DNA of 64,000 nt from an uncultured Clostridia bacterium (GTDB lineage: Bacteria; Bacillota; Clostridia; Oscillospirales; Acutalibacteraceae). Below, piece after piece: positions 47,505-56,909 of the stretch. The translations under genes were made by a program, and so were the position numbers. The notes beneath the pieces are model-generated. The model worked only from the letters and a program-made list of their open reading frames with translations. It was not told the origin of the DNA and ran no database searches. The stretch covers positions 1 to 64,000 of the forward strand of contig CAKZZL010000035.1 in NCBI GenBank assembly GCA_937884995.1, given 5' to 3'. Positions within the stretch are counted from its first letter, which is position 1. Every line of letters starts with the position of its first letter.

Positions 47505-47778
47505 TTAATATGAAACCTATGAGGAAGAGTGAGTATCCTTAATTCCCTTGTTTTCAGAGAGTTGCTCATTGGTGGAAGAGCAATAACAAAGATTTTGGAG
47601 AATGGACTTCTGAGGGCGAGCAGAAATGATTTTCAGAGTATGTGAGACGGAGTTGACACTTCGTAAACAAAAGTCGGCATATGATAGTATGCATTGAGAG
47701 GACGAGAAATCGTCAAGCCGGGTGGCACCGCAGGATAATATATAATTCCTGTCCCAGCATTGGGGCAGGATTTTTTAT
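47505..47778 (+). ncRNA. T-box leader, tryptophan specific
   Basis: The leader has the T-box core GGGTGGCACCGCAGG near 47725 and a specifier region GAATGGACTTCTGAG in which TGG (Trp) is at 47603-47605. A terminator hairpin CCTGTCCC / GGGGCAGG with a T run ends near 47777. Uncharged tRNA-Trp would switch on the downstream TrpB-like gene. Confidence 0.9.
47747..47778 (+). terminator. Tryptophan T-box attenuator
   Basis: CCTGTCCCAGCATTGGGGCAGG folds as a hairpin followed by ATTTTTTA. Confidence 0.82.
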
Positions 47779-47824
47779 GCCCCGCAATATGCCATACAAA
47801 TAATAATTAAAGGAGGAAATTGAA

Positions 47825-49198
47825 ATGGCAGAAAACAAAATACCTTACAAAATCTACTTAGACGAAAACGAGATGCCGAACGCATGGTACAATGTGCGTG
47901 CTGACATGAAAAACAAGCCGGCACCATTACTTAATCCCGGAACACATCAGCCTATGACAGCTGAAGAACTCGGCGGAGTTTTCTGCGGGGAACTTGTAGC
48001 ACAGGAACTTGATAATGAAAATGCATATATCGAGATACCGCAGGAAATCAAGGATTTTTACAAAATGTATCGTCCTTCACCATTGGTTCGTGCTTACTAC
48101 CTTGAGAAGTATTTGCAGACCCCGGCTAAGATTTATTATAAATTTGAAGGTAATAACACTTCCGGATCTCATAAACTTAACTCAGCAATAGCTCAGGCAT
48201 ATTATGCAAAGAAGCAGGGTCTCAAAGGTGTAACTACAGAAACCGGTGCAGGTCAGTGGGGTACAGCACTTTCAATGGCTTGTTCATATTTTGGACTTGA
48301 TTGTAAAGTATTCATGGTTAAAGTTTCTTATGAACAAAAGCCATTCAGACGTGAGGTTATGAGAGTTTACGGATCTTCTGTTACACCTTCTCCGTCAATG
48401 GAAACAGAGATAGGACAAAAAATCAATGCTGAGCATCCGGGAACAACAGGTTCACTCGGTTGCGCAATATCTGAGGCTGTTGAAGTTGCTGTTAAGAATC
48501 CGGGCTACAGATACGTTCTTGGCTCAGTACTTAATCAGGTTATTCTGCATCAGTCAGTTATAGGACTTGAAACCAAGGCAGCACTTGATAAATACGGCGT
48601 TAAGCCTGACATTATTATCGGATGCGCAGGCGGCGGAAGCAATCTCGGCGGACTTGTTTCTCCATTTGCAGGAGAGATGCTCAGAGGAGAGGCTGATTAT
48701 GAGATTATAGCTGTTGAGCCGGCTTCATGCCCAAGCTTTACAAGAGGCGTTTATGCATATGATTTCTGCGATACAGGAATGGTTTGCCCACTTGCTAAGA
48801 TGTATACACTTGGTTCAGACTTTATTCCTTCTGCAAACCATGCAGGCGGACTTCGTTACCATGGCATGAGCCCAATTCTTTCACAGCTTTATGATGATGG
48901 ATATATTAAGGCTGTTTCTGTTGAACAGACTAAGGTGTTCGAAGCTGCAGAGCAGTTCGCAAGAGTTGAAGGAATTCTTCCTGCTCCTGAGAGCTCACAT
49001 GCAATCAGAGTTGCAATAGACCAGGCTCTTAAGTGTAAAGAGACAGGTGAAGAAAAGACAATTGTATTCGGCCTTACCGGAACAGGATACTTTGATATGG
49101 TAGCATATGAGCAATTCCACGACGGAACAATGACAGACTATATTCCGACAGACGAAGAACTCAAAAAGTTCAGAGACAAGTTACCTAAATTCGATTAA
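47825..49198 (+). CDS. trpB2: Tryptophan synthase beta-like protein, TrpB2 type
   Basis: The 457-residue PLP enzyme has the Schiff-base lysine in NTSGSHKLNSA (about residue 115), the catalytic Glu in TTETGAGQWG near 139, and the phosphate loop CAGGGSNLGG near 275. Its length and extended N-terminus (LDENEMPNAWYNVRADM) are those of TrpB2 rather than TrpB1. It would make tryptophan from indole and serine. No trpA or other trp gene is adjacent, and a Trp T-box controls it, which suggests indole salvage. Confidence 0.92.
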   Translation: MAENKIPYKIYLDENEMPNAWYNVRADMKNKPAPLLNPGTHQPMTAEELGGVFCGELVAQELDNENAYIEIPQEIKDFYKMYRPSPLVRAYYLEKYLQTPAKIYYKFEGNNTSGSHKLNSAIAQAYYAKKQGLKGVTTETGAGQWGTALSMACSYFGLDCKVFMVKVSYEQKPFRREVMRVYGSSVTPSPSMETEIGQKINAEHPGTTGSLGCAISEAVEVAVKNPGYRYVLGSVLNQVILHQSVIGLETKAALDKYGVKPDIIIGCAGGGSNLGGLVSPFAGEMLRGEADYEIIAVEPASCPSFTRGVYAYDFCDTGMVCPLAKMYTLGSDFIPSANHAGGLRYHGMSPILSQLYDDGYIKAVSVEQTKVFEAAEQFARVEGILPAPESSHAIRVAIDQALKCKETGEEKTIVFGLTGTGYFDMVAYEQFHDGTMTDYIPTDEELKKFRDKLPKFD

Positions 49199-49210
49199 TA
49201 AGGTAAAATG

Positions 49211-49246
49211 AAGGGAGCAGTTCGTTTTTGAACTGCTCCCTTTTTG
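49211..49246 (+). terminator. Terminator after trpB2
   Basis: AAGGGAGCAGTTC / GAACTGCTCCCTT is a perfect 13-bp stem with a GTTTTT loop and a T run. It lies between convergent genes. Confidence 0.93.
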
Positions 49247-49263
49247 ACTTTTATGTATCTGGT

Positions 49264-49962
49264 TTATGCTTCTTCTTTTCCTGCAAGAGCTCTGTAAATA
49301 AGAGCAGCCAAAGCAGCGCCTACAAGCGGAGCGAGAATGAATACCCAAACTGCTGAGAGAGGTTCGGTATTTCCACTGATTGCAGCAACGATTGCCGGAC
49401 CAATGCTTCTTGCCGGGTTTACAGATGTTCCTGTGAGACCGATTCCGAAAATGTGAACAAGTGTAAGTGTAAGACCTATGATAAGTCCGCCAAATGAACC
49501 ATGTCCTGCTTTCTTCGATGTAACACCTAATATTGTGAGTACAAAGATGAAAGTAAGAATAACTTCTACGAGGAAAGCTGCAGCAGCACTGCCGTTTACA
49601 CCTGCAAAGCCGTTTGATCCCAGACCACCTGTTTTATCTTCTACGTCACCTAGAGTAAATATAGCTTTCAAAAGGCCTGCACCTGCAAGAGCACCGAGGC
49701 ATTGTGAAATCACATAGCCGATGAAATCTTTGATGCTCATTCCTCCTGAGATAAGAACGCCAAGAGAAACAGCAGGATTGATGTGACATCCTGAAATATT
49801 GCCTATACAATATGCCATACCGACGATAACAAGACCGAAAGCAAGTGCCGTAAGAATATATCCGGTGCTTCCGTCAACATTACATCCTACAAGCATTGCT
49901 GTTCCGCAGCCCAGAATGACTAAAACACATGTGCCGATAAATTCTGCTATATACTTTTTCAT
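49264..49962 (-). CDS. MIP family aquaporin/glycerol facilitator
   Basis: The 232-residue protein has six membrane helices and both pore motifs, NPA in GCHINPAVSLG (about residue 61) and NPA in GTSVNPARSIG (about residue 183). The length and the second-motif context (NPARS) are closer to water channels of the AqpZ type than to GlpF, which usually has NPARD. The ribosome site AAAGGAGAT precedes the ATG. No glycerol genes are nearby. Confidence 0.92.
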   Translation of the reverse strand: MKKYIAEFIGTCVLVILGCGTAMLVGCNVDGSTGYILTALAFGLVIVGMAYCIGNISGCHINPAVSLGVLISGGMSIKDFIGYVISQCLGALAGAGLLKAIFTLGDVEDKTGGLGSNGFAGVNGSAAAAFLVEVILTFIFVLTILGVTSKKAGHGSFGGLIIGLTLTLVHIFGIGLTGTSVNPARSIGPAIVAAISGNTEPLSAVWVFILAPLVGAALAALIYRALAGKEEA

Positions 49963-50038
49963 AAAGACATCTCCTTTACAAATTGATTACAAGTAAATTA
50001 TAATATAGCAACAGATTTTTTTCAATAGACAGTTTTTA

Positions 50039-50047
50039 TGATATAAT
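50039..50047 (+). promoter_or_regulatory. Extended -10 promoter of the two-component system
   Basis: TGATATAAT gives an extended -10 element (TG-N-TATAAT); no good -35 box is present at the correct spacing. Confidence 0.5.
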
Positions 50048-50071
50048 GGTAAAAAATGCAGGAGGGAATAT

Positions 50072-50746
50072 ATGTTTAAGATACTTGTAGTCGACGATGA
50101 TAAAAACACGAGACTGCTTTTGGAAACCGTTATTTCCAAGGACGGTTATACTGTCAAAACAGCAGAAGACGGAATTAAGGCATTGGAAATGCTTGAAAAA
50201 GAACATATAGACCTGGTAGTTCTCGATATAATGATGCCTAATATGGATGGCTATGAGTTTACTAAGACTGTAAGGGAAGCAGACAACGATCTCCCTATAT
50301 TGATGGTCTCCGCAAAACAATTGCCACAAGATAAGAAAAAAGGTTTTATTGTCGGCACTGACGACTATATCACAAAACCGATAGATGAAGAGGAAACTCT
50401 CCTCAGAATAAAGGCGCTTTTGAGACGTGCAAAAATTGCAAGTGACAGAAAAATCGAAATCGGAGAGATAGTTATTGACCTTGATTCACTGACTGTCAGC
50501 GGTCACGGACAAGTAATAGAACTTCCGCAAAAAGAGTTTTTGCTTTTGTATAAACTTTTATCTTATCCGGGGAAAATATTTACAAGAATTCAACTTATGG
50601 ATGAAATATGGGGAAATGACACCGATACAGGCTGGGAGACAGTTACTGTACATATAGCCAGACTTCGCAAGAAATTCGAGGGTTGGAATGAATTTGAAAT
50701 AGAGTCCGTAAGGGGACTCGGATACAAGGCGGTAAAGAAAATATGA
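50072..50746 (+). CDS. OmpR-family response regulator
   Basis: The 224-residue protein has a receiver domain with the acidic pocket VVDDDKN, the phosphorylated Asp in LVVLDIMMPNMDGYE (about residue 53) and Lys in YITKPID, followed by a winged-helix DNA-binding domain (residues about 125-223). It is co-transcribed with a sensor kinase via an ATGA overlap. The signal and targets are unknown. Confidence 0.94.
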   Translation: MFKILVVDDDKNTRLLLETVISKDGYTVKTAEDGIKALEMLEKEHIDLVVLDIMMPNMDGYEFTKTVREADNDLPILMVSAKQLPQDKKKGFIVGTDDYITKPIDEEETLLRIKALLRRAKIASDRKIEIGEIVIDLDSLTVSGHGQVIELPQKEFLLLYKLLSYPGKIFTRIQLMDEIWGNDTDTGWETVTVHIARLRKKFEGWNEFEIESVRGLGYKAVKKI

Positions 50747-51813
50747 AAAACAGCAGAAAAGAGAAAATAAACAAAATAAAGTTACTTTTGCTGTTTTCAG
50801 GCAGTACATTTGCTTTCATCCTCATAACAACCGGTATTATACTCGGTATCATATTTTTGTTGATTCATTTTGATGTAATAACGGCAGGTGCAAATGTCCC
50901 GAACCCAAAGCGCTTTGTTATTTATTGCGCCGCAGTAAGCCTGGCAGTAGGTAGCATAATTGCCTTTTCGACAGGTTCATTTTCACTTACGCCTTTCAAC
51001 AAAGTATTGATAGGAATGGATGAACTGGCCTCCGGGAATTATAAGGCGAGAGTCAAATTTAATTCCTTCTTTGCCAAGACAAGAATTGCTAAAAATTTTG
51101 AAAAAAGCTTTAACACAATGGCATCTGAACTTGAAAACACAGAGATGCTAAGGTCAGATTTCATCAACAACTTTTCACATGAGTTCAAGACTCCTATAGT
51201 ATCAATATCGGGCTTTGCAAAACTGTTAAAGAGAGCTGATCTCACAGAAGAACAAAGAAAAGAATATATTGATATCATAGAAGAAGAATCACTCAGGCTC
51301 TCCAATATGGCAACCAATGTACTCAAACTTACAAAAGTTGAAAATCAGGTTGTTTTAAGTGATAAGACAAGGTTTAATATATCTGAGCAAATCAGAAATT
51401 GTGTTTTGCTTTTGGAAAACAAATGGACTAAAAAGAATATAGACTTCATAATAGATTTTGATGAATATTTAGTTGAGACCAATGAGGAGATAGTTCGCGA
51501 TGTATGGATTAACCTTATAGACAATGCTATAAAGTTTACTCCGGAAGGCGGAAAAATTGGAATAGATATATACCGAAAAGGAAATAATATAGAAGTATCT
51601 GTAATTAACACGGGCAGCAGTATAGAAGCGGATAAAATGGATATGATCTTCAACAAGTTTTATCAGGCGGATGAATCACATGCAAGCGAGGGACATGGCA
51701 TAGGACTTGCTATTGTAAAACATGTAGTTAAACTTCTTGAAGGAAGTGTAAGCGCAAAGAGTGAAGGAAATGTGACGAACTTTACCGTAATATTGCCGAT
51801 TGCAGTTGACTAA
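50743..51813 (+). CDS. Sensor histidine kinase
   Basis: The 356-residue kinase has two membrane segments (about 12-38 and 60-80) with a very short outside loop, then a HAMP-like linker, the H-box NNFSHEFKTPIVSISG with the phosphorylated His near residue 146, and the ATPase with WINLIDNAIKFTPEGG and GHGIGLAIVKH. The tiny extracellular loop suggests sensing at the membrane rather than of a soluble ligand. Confidence 0.93.
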   Translation: MKNSRKEKINKIKLLLLFSGSTFAFILITTGIILGIIFLLIHFDVITAGANVPNPKRFVIYCAAVSLAVGSIIAFSTGSFSLTPFNKVLIGMDELASGNYKARVKFNSFFAKTRIAKNFEKSFNTMASELENTEMLRSDFINNFSHEFKTPIVSISGFAKLLKRADLTEEQRKEYIDIIEEESLRLSNMATNVLKLTKVENQVVLSDKTRFNISEQIRNCVLLLENKWTKKNIDFIIDFDEYLVETNEEIVRDVWINLIDNAIKFTPEGGKIGIDIYRKGNNIEVSVINTGSSIEADKMDMIFNKFYQADESHASEGHGIGLAIVKHVVKLLEGSVSAKSEGNVTNFTVILPIAVD

Positions 51814-51819
51814 AATAGA

Positions 51820-51850
51820 AATCATGTGTCTTTTGATGCATGATTTTTTT
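51820..51850 (+). terminator. Terminator after the sensor kinase gene
   Basis: An imperfect stem AATCATG / CATGATT is followed by a T run of seven bases. Confidence 0.65.
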
Positions 51851-51915
51851 GTTTATTTTCAGTTTATATTTCTATATATAATGATAATGAAATCTTTTGA
51901 ATGGAGAGCAATATT

Positions 51916-53604
51916 ATGAACGATTCAGATAAAGAATATGTAATTAAAGTACGTCAATACCCGAATACCACAATGTTTGGCGCTATTGAAATGGCAAAAA
52001 ACAAATATCCTAAAGCTATAGCTTATGACTTTCAAGGAAAACTTACAAATTACACGGATTTTGTAAAGCAGATTGAAGGTATAGCAAGGGGATTTGTAAA
52101 ATTAGGAATAGGCAAAGGTGACAGAGTTACAATTTGTATGCCTAATACACCTCAGGGAGTCATATGCCTTTACGCACTGAACAGGATTGGCGCAATTGCA
52201 AATATGGTTCACCCATTGTCTGCTCAGAAGAATATAACATTTTATCTTGACGTTTCAAACAGTAAGATGATTTTAACAATGGATATGTTCTATGAGAAGG
52301 TAAAATCTGCTGTTGAGGAAGCAAAAAATGAAACAAAGATAATTGTTGCAAGAATTCAGGATGAACTTCCTGCACCATTAGGCCTTGTATATCGCATTGC
52401 AAAGAACAGAGATAACATGAAATATCCTGACAGGGAAGACGATATTCTCTGGACCGATCTCATGAAGCTGGGCAACGATATAAAACTTCCTCCGGTAAGC
52501 TACAAAGAGGGAGAAACCGCAGTCATTCTTTACAGCGGCGGTACAAGCGGAAAACAAAAGGGTATATGTTTAACAGACAAAAACTTTAATGCTCTCGGAG
52601 TTCAAATTGCCGAAATATGCGGCTGTGACCTTTGTGACAAAAACTCATTCTTATCAGTTATGCCTATATTCCACGGATTTGGACTCGGAATCGGCATTCA
52701 TACCATACTTATGAGCGGCGCTCGCTGCATACTTATTCCGCAATTTACAGTTGATACATATGCAAAGGCTGTTCTCAAGAAAAAACCTAATTTCATAGCA
52801 GGTGTTCCGACACTCTATCAGGCACTTTTTGAAACAAACAGATTTGACGGAAAAGACCTGTCTTTCCTTATCGGTGTATTCAGTGGCGGAGATGCTCTTA
52901 GCCCTGAACTTAAGAAAAAAGCAGATAAGTTCCTCAAAGCACATAATGCATCCGTGCAGATACGTGAGGGATACGGCTTGACAGAGTGTGTTACAGCAAG
53001 CTGTGTAACTCCTGTCAGCGTTGCAAAAGAAGGAAGTATAGGTGTACCTCTCAGAGATATGGTATACAAGATTGTGGAACCCGGCACATTTAAGGAAAAG
53101 AAACTCGGTGAAGATGGTGAGATCATACTTACCGGACCTACACTGATGACATGCTATCTTGACAATGAAGAAGAGACTGCCGAAACACTTAAAAAGGATA
53201 AAGAAGGAAATACATGGCTGTTTACAGGCGATATGGGATATATGGATGAAGATGGTTTCGTATATTTCAAGCAAAGGATCAAACGTATGATCGTAACCAG
53301 CGGATATAACGTATATCCTTCAAGAATTGAAGACGTTATAGATAAGTGCCCTGATGTTAATTATTGCTGCGTTATAGGTGTTAAAGATCCATATAAAATG
53401 CAAAAAATAAGGGCGTATGTCGTATTAAATAAAGGAGAACCTCAAACTGATGGTGAGAAGCAAAAAATAAAAGATTTCTGCAAACCGTATCTTGACAGAT
53501 ATGAGTGGCCCAAAGAGATAGTCTTCCGTGATTCTCTGCCTAAAACACTTGTAGGAAAAGTTGCTTATCATGAACTCGAAGAGGAAGCAGAGAAAAATGG
53601 ATAA
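51916..53604 (+). CDS. AMP-binding acyl-CoA synthetase family protein
   Basis: The 562-residue enzyme has the adenylate-forming motifs YSGGTSGKQKG (about residue 202), GYGLTE near 352 and TGDMGYMDEDGF near 435, plus the catalytic lysine in LPKTLVGKVAY at the C-terminus. It probably activates a fatty or other carboxylic acid to the CoA thioester. I choose the ATG at 51916 because GGAG lies nine bases upstream; the ATG at 51901 has no ribosome site. It overlaps the acyltransferase gene by 8 nt, so the two likely work in sequence. Confidence 0.87.
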   Translation: MNDSDKEYVIKVRQYPNTTMFGAIEMAKNKYPKAIAYDFQGKLTNYTDFVKQIEGIARGFVKLGIGKGDRVTICMPNTPQGVICLYALNRIGAIANMVHPLSAQKNITFYLDVSNSKMILTMDMFYEKVKSAVEEAKNETKIIVARIQDELPAPLGLVYRIAKNRDNMKYPDREDDILWTDLMKLGNDIKLPPVSYKEGETAVILYSGGTSGKQKGICLTDKNFNALGVQIAEICGCDLCDKNSFLSVMPIFHGFGLGIGIHTILMSGARCILIPQFTVDTYAKAVLKKKPNFIAGVPTLYQALFETNRFDGKDLSFLIGVFSGGDALSPELKKKADKFLKAHNASVQIREGYGLTECVTASCVTPVSVAKEGSIGVPLRDMVYKIVEPGTFKEKKLGEDGEIILTGPTLMTCYLDNEEETAETLKKDKEGNTWLFTGDMGYMDEDGFVYFKQRIKRMIVTSGYNVYPSRIEDVIDKCPDVNYCCVIGVKDPYKMQKIRAYVVLNKGEPQTDGEKQKIKDFCKPYLDRYEWPKEIVFRDSLPKTLVGKVAYHELEEEAEKNG

Positions 53605-54796
53605 AAAACCAAGAAATCCACGCAGACATATTCATCTTATAAAATTTGTCGTTTGGTTCGTCATAACCTTTTTCGGCAAGAAAGTTTTAAGAAATGCAAA
53701 TGCTGAAGTGGAAGCATATACGCCGAAACATGATACATTCATACTTATCGGAAATCATTCTGATGTACTCGATCCAGCCTATCAAATGATAAGCACAAAG
53801 AGATATATAAAGTTTGTCGCAGCCGATTTTTTAGCGAGACAAGGATTTATATATCACTTTATACTTGAAACACTTAACACGGTAATAATAAAGGAAAGAG
53901 ACAAGCCGTCAAGTGTATTGATTGATAATATCATGAGAACACTTAAGGCAGGGATACCTGTCGGACTTCACGCGGAGGGAATTATAACATCAAACGGAGA
54001 AACAGGGTTCATATCTGATAATACCGGTAAACTTGTAAAAGATTCAGGCGTAGCATTAATAACATTCAGAGCGGTAGGCGGATATTTCAGAAGGCCAAGA
54101 TGGACAAGCCATTTGAGAAAAGGCCCTGTGCATTGTCGCGTTGTTCGTGAATATAGCCCTGAGGAACTGGCTAATTATTCGGTTGAAGAAATTAACGAAA
54201 TTATACGTAGAGACATATATGTCAATGCTTTTGAAGAACAAAGAATGCATCAAAACAAATATACAGGTGAGAAACTCGCAGAGTATGTTGAAAGATCTGT
54301 GTATATGTGTCCTAAATGTCATAAGATAGGCACACTTCACTCCCATGATGATGTTTTGGAATGTGAATGCGGATATTATCTCACATATGGTGAGGACGGA
54401 TTCTTCCACAGTGATAAAAATGAAGTAATATATGACAATGTTCTTGATTGGGACAAATGGCAGCGCAATGAATGGAAGAAAATGCTTCTTGATTCGACAG
54501 ACGATATTATCTTTACGGAAGATAAGCAAAAAGTATATACGGTTGTCAACAATGAACAAACCCTTATTTGTGACAATGGAATTCTTAAAATATGTAAAGA
54601 CAGATACGAAATCGAGATGGAAGGCGAAACAGTTAAACTACCTTACACATCATTAAGGAGAGTTCAGAATGCATCATTCCAGGAGTTTATGCTCGTGACA
54701 GATGATGTATATTATATGCTGGACAGGCAAGTCCCGCGTTCATCGTTTAAGCTGACGGAAGCCTGGTATATATTGACAGGAAGAGAATATAAGTAA
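53597..54796 (+). CDS. PlsC-type acyltransferase with C-terminal zinc ribbon
   Basis: The 399-residue protein has a PlsC domain with the HX4D motif in GNHSDVLDP (about residue 51), GLHAEG in place of the usual PEG-type motif near 130, and an N-terminal hydrophobic segment. After the acyltransferase domain (about 210) comes a zinc-ribbon-like element CPKCHKIG...CECGYY (residues about 236-263) and a further 140 residues of unknown fold. It probably acylates a phospholipid or glycolipid acceptor using acyl-CoA made by the preceding enzyme. The zinc ribbon is unusual for PlsC proteins. Confidence 0.8.
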   Translation: MDKKPRNPRRHIHLIKFVVWFVITFFGKKVLRNANAEVEAYTPKHDTFILIGNHSDVLDPAYQMISTKRYIKFVAADFLARQGFIYHFILETLNTVIIKERDKPSSVLIDNIMRTLKAGIPVGLHAEGIITSNGETGFISDNTGKLVKDSGVALITFRAVGGYFRRPRWTSHLRKGPVHCRVVREYSPEELANYSVEEINEIIRRDIYVNAFEEQRMHQNKYTGEKLAEYVERSVYMCPKCHKIGTLHSHDDVLECECGYYLTYGEDGFFHSDKNEVIYDNVLDWDKWQRNEWKKMLLDSTDDIIFTEDKQKVYTVVNNEQTLICDNGILKICKDRYEIEMEGETVKLPYTSLRRVQNASFQEFMLVTDDVYYMLDRQVPRSSFKLTEAWYILTGREYK

Positions 54797-54806
54797 AGAT
54801 AAAAAC

Positions 54807-54835
54807 AAGTCCGGGAATCGACCCGGACTTATTTA
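54807..54835. terminator. Terminator between convergent genes
   Basis: AAGTCCGGG / CCCGGACTT is a perfect 9-bp stem with an AATCGA loop followed by ATTTA. Confidence 0.78.
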
Positions 54836-54838
54836 TGG

Positions 54839-55072
54839 TTATTTCATTCTGGATAGTTTGTAAAAGATCCAGAAAATAAGTCTCCAGAAAAATCTGTAAA
54901 TGAGAAAAACTGCAAGACCTATAATCGGTGCAAAATATACCGGTTTGCCTATAATAAGGAGAATAGCGGCTGCGGGAATAGAGACTACAACAATAAACTT
55001 TAAGGCAAAAATCCAATATGTAACGGACGTGATTGTACGTCCTATTTTTTCGTATTTTCTATCTTCATTCAT
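54839..55072 (-). CDS. Small two-helix membrane protein, unknown
   Basis: The 77-residue product has two long hydrophobic segments (about 17-41 and 46-70), a charged N-terminus and a basic C-terminal end. The start codon overlaps the stop of the upstream transporter gene by 4 nt, so it is made together with that transporter. I do not recognise a family. Confidence 0.65.
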   Translation of the reverse strand: MNEDRKYEKIGRTITSVTYWIFALKFIVVVSIPAAAILLIIGKPVYFAPIIGLAVFLIYRFFWRLIFWIFYKLSRMK

Positions 55073-56499
55073 ATTATCTTTTCAAGGCCTTCCGTAGAGT
55101 AATCCTGGCCTGATTTTTTCTTGCCTAACTGTTCTTTCAGCAATGAGAATTTTGCTTTGGTTATCGGATAGAGCAACATTCCAACTATTGATATCATAAG
55201 GAATATTGCAGGAAAAAGTGTGACATTGTTTTCAATACCATCCTTAACTGTCTGCCTTTGAGATTCCAGTTCTCCGTCATATCCGGATAACTGAAGAACA
55301 AGACTTACTGTCCATACGCCGATTGCTGCTCCGAACTTCTGGAAGAATTGAGGAAGCGCAGTGATAACACCTTCACGTCTGTTTCCGGTTGCAAACTCAT
55401 CAACTTCAACAATATCATATGCCAGTGAGTAGAAGACTGTCCAAAAGTTTGCCATGCCAATTGCCATGAAAAATGTTATTACAAGGACGACCGGTATAGA
55501 ATTAACACCGATAAATTTACATACAATAAGCCCCAGACACATAATTGACATAAATATCAAACTGGAAAATCTTCTGTCTTTATGTTCAGCAATCTTAGTA
55601 ACAACAGGAATAAATACAGCCATTACAAGAACCAGCTCGATGATTATAACTGTCATCCAAATTTCAGGGTCAGCATTTGCTGCATCTTTTACCATATACT
55701 CGAAGGAACTCTGAATCATGGAAGAGGCGATAAGGAAGAATACTATGAAAATTGCAAGCCATTTGAAAGGCTTAATAGTCAGCACTTCAAAGAATTCTTT
55801 GAAAATTGTAGCAATGCCTTTTTTATCTTTATCAGCCTTTGCCTCTGCCTTCATAAGTGAAATGCCCTTTAGGGATTTAACTGCAATAAGAGCAAATACA
55901 ATAGACATAAGTGCCATGATAACAGCTGTTGCTGTCCATCCGAAAGAGTCACCTAATTTATGTCCTGAGATGACAAGACCGGCAAATAGAGCAGGTAAGA
56001 CTGACGGCAGAGCATTCCCCAAAAAGATAGCTGCTGTATTCATAAGTGAACTTGTGCTTCTGATTGACGTTCTTTCATCATAGTCCTGTGTGATTTCAGC
56101 TGCAACCGCATAGTAAGGAATAGTATAAATGGTATATGCAAGCCAGAAAAGCATTGCCATTGCGGTGTAGTATATGAACTGAATAACTGAATTGTCGGTC
56201 CCTATATTAATAAATGAAACTACGAACAATATGCCTACAGGAAAAGCAGCTTTAGCCATGAACTTTCTTTTGTCGGCTCCGTTCCTGTCTGCAAATGAAC
56301 CGATTATGGGGTCGGTTACTGCATCCCATATAATTGATATAAAACTGACAGTACCTGCAATAACAGGTTTCATATGTGTAACATCAGTCAAAAAAACAAG
56401 ATAATAGGTGTAAAACATATTGTAGAGGAACGATTCGGTTAGAATTCCTGAACAATAACCTAATTTTTTTCGTTTGGTGAAAGAACTTTGCATATTCAT
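55069..56499 (-). CDS. GPH/MFS-type sugar transporter
   Basis: The 476-residue protein has twelve predicted membrane segments and GPH-type motifs, LGYCSGILTESFLYNMFYTY at the start, IIWDAVTDPIIGSFADRNG near 60 and FATGNRREGVITALPQF in the second half. It likely couples sugar or glycoside uptake to a cation. The substrate is unknown and no glycosidase is adjacent. I start it at the ATG at 56499, three bases after GTGAGGTTT; the ATG at 56493, with nine-base spacing, is also possible. It is distinct from the sulfoquinovose-operon transporter. Confidence 0.82.
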   Translation of the reverse strand: MNMQSSFTKRKKLGYCSGILTESFLYNMFYTYYLVFLTDVTHMKPVIAGTVSFISIIWDAVTDPIIGSFADRNGADKRKFMAKAAFPVGILFVVSFINIGTDNSVIQFIYYTAMAMLFWLAYTIYTIPYYAVAAEITQDYDERTSIRSTSSLMNTAAIFLGNALPSVLPALFAGLVISGHKLGDSFGWTATAVIMALMSIVFALIAVKSLKGISLMKAEAKADKDKKGIATIFKEFFEVLTIKPFKWLAIFIVFFLIASSMIQSSFEYMVKDAANADPEIWMTVIIIELVLVMAVFIPVVTKIAEHKDRRFSSLIFMSIMCLGLIVCKFIGVNSIPVVLVITFFMAIGMANFWTVFYSLAYDIVEVDEFATGNRREGVITALPQFFQKFGAAIGVWTVSLVLQLSGYDGELESQRQTVKDGIENNVTLFPAIFLMISIVGMLLYPITKAKFSLLKEQLGKKKSGQDYSTEGLEKII

Positions 56500-56719
56500 A
56501 AACCTCACTTTACAGAGAAATCTTTCAAATATAGTATAACACGAAAATGATTTTATGGAAGCAAAAAACGGAAATTGTTTTTTGCAATAAAACACATCAG
56601 TCTTTGCTTATCAGCACATGACCGGACCCTTCCCATCGTTATCAATAGCGCTTTCTAAAATCCAATTAAGTCAATAAAAAGAACATAGATGCCTGATATT
56701 ATACAACACCTTTTTGTTA

Positions 56720-56748
56720 TTGACAAAGCTCGGTGTTGTGTGTATAAT
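56720..56748 (+). promoter_or_regulatory. tRNA-Trp promoter
   Basis: TTGACA (56720-56725) and TATAAT (56743-56748) with 17-bp spacing. Confidence 0.85.
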
Positions 56749-56772
56749 GATTTAGGTATTTCGAAAAGACAC

Positions 56773-56848
56773 AGGGGTATAGCTCAGTTGGTAGAGCAGC
56801 GGTCTCCAAAACCGCGTGCCGAGGGTTCAAGTCCTTCTGCCCCTGCCA
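56773..56848 (+). tRNA. trnW: tRNA-Trp(CCA)
   Basis: The 76-nt cloverleaf has a 7-bp acceptor stem AGGGGTA / TGCCCCT, the D-loop AGCTCAGTTGGTAGAGC, an anticodon loop CTCCAAA with CCA at 56806-56808, the T-loop GGTTCAAGTCC and encoded CCA. Its 3' half is repeated twice downstream, so it serves as an attachment site for mobile DNA. Confidence 0.96.
56804..56848 (+). repeat. tRNA-Trp 3' half, attachment-site copy 1
   Basis: This 45-bp segment from the anticodon loop to CCA is the intact copy and is repeated with changes at 59044-59087 and 62749-62793. The downstream hairpin is repeated as well. Confidence 0.85.
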
Positions 56849-56854
56849 TAGACG

Positions 56855-56888
56855 AAAAGCCTTGAAACGCTTGGTTTCAAGGCTTTTC
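56855..56888 (+). terminator. tRNA-Trp terminator
   Basis: AAAAGCCTTGAAAC / GTTTCAAGGCTTTT is a perfect 14-bp stem with loop GCTTG. Similar hairpins follow both other attachment-site copies. Confidence 0.9.
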
Positions 56889-56909
56889 ATTGTGTTTATT
56901 CAATTCATT

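Noticed and set aside
52654..53274. 206-codon minus-strand frame opposite the acyl-CoA ligase gene
   Set aside because: Cys/Phe/Ile-rich shadow without a start signal, fully inside a real gene.
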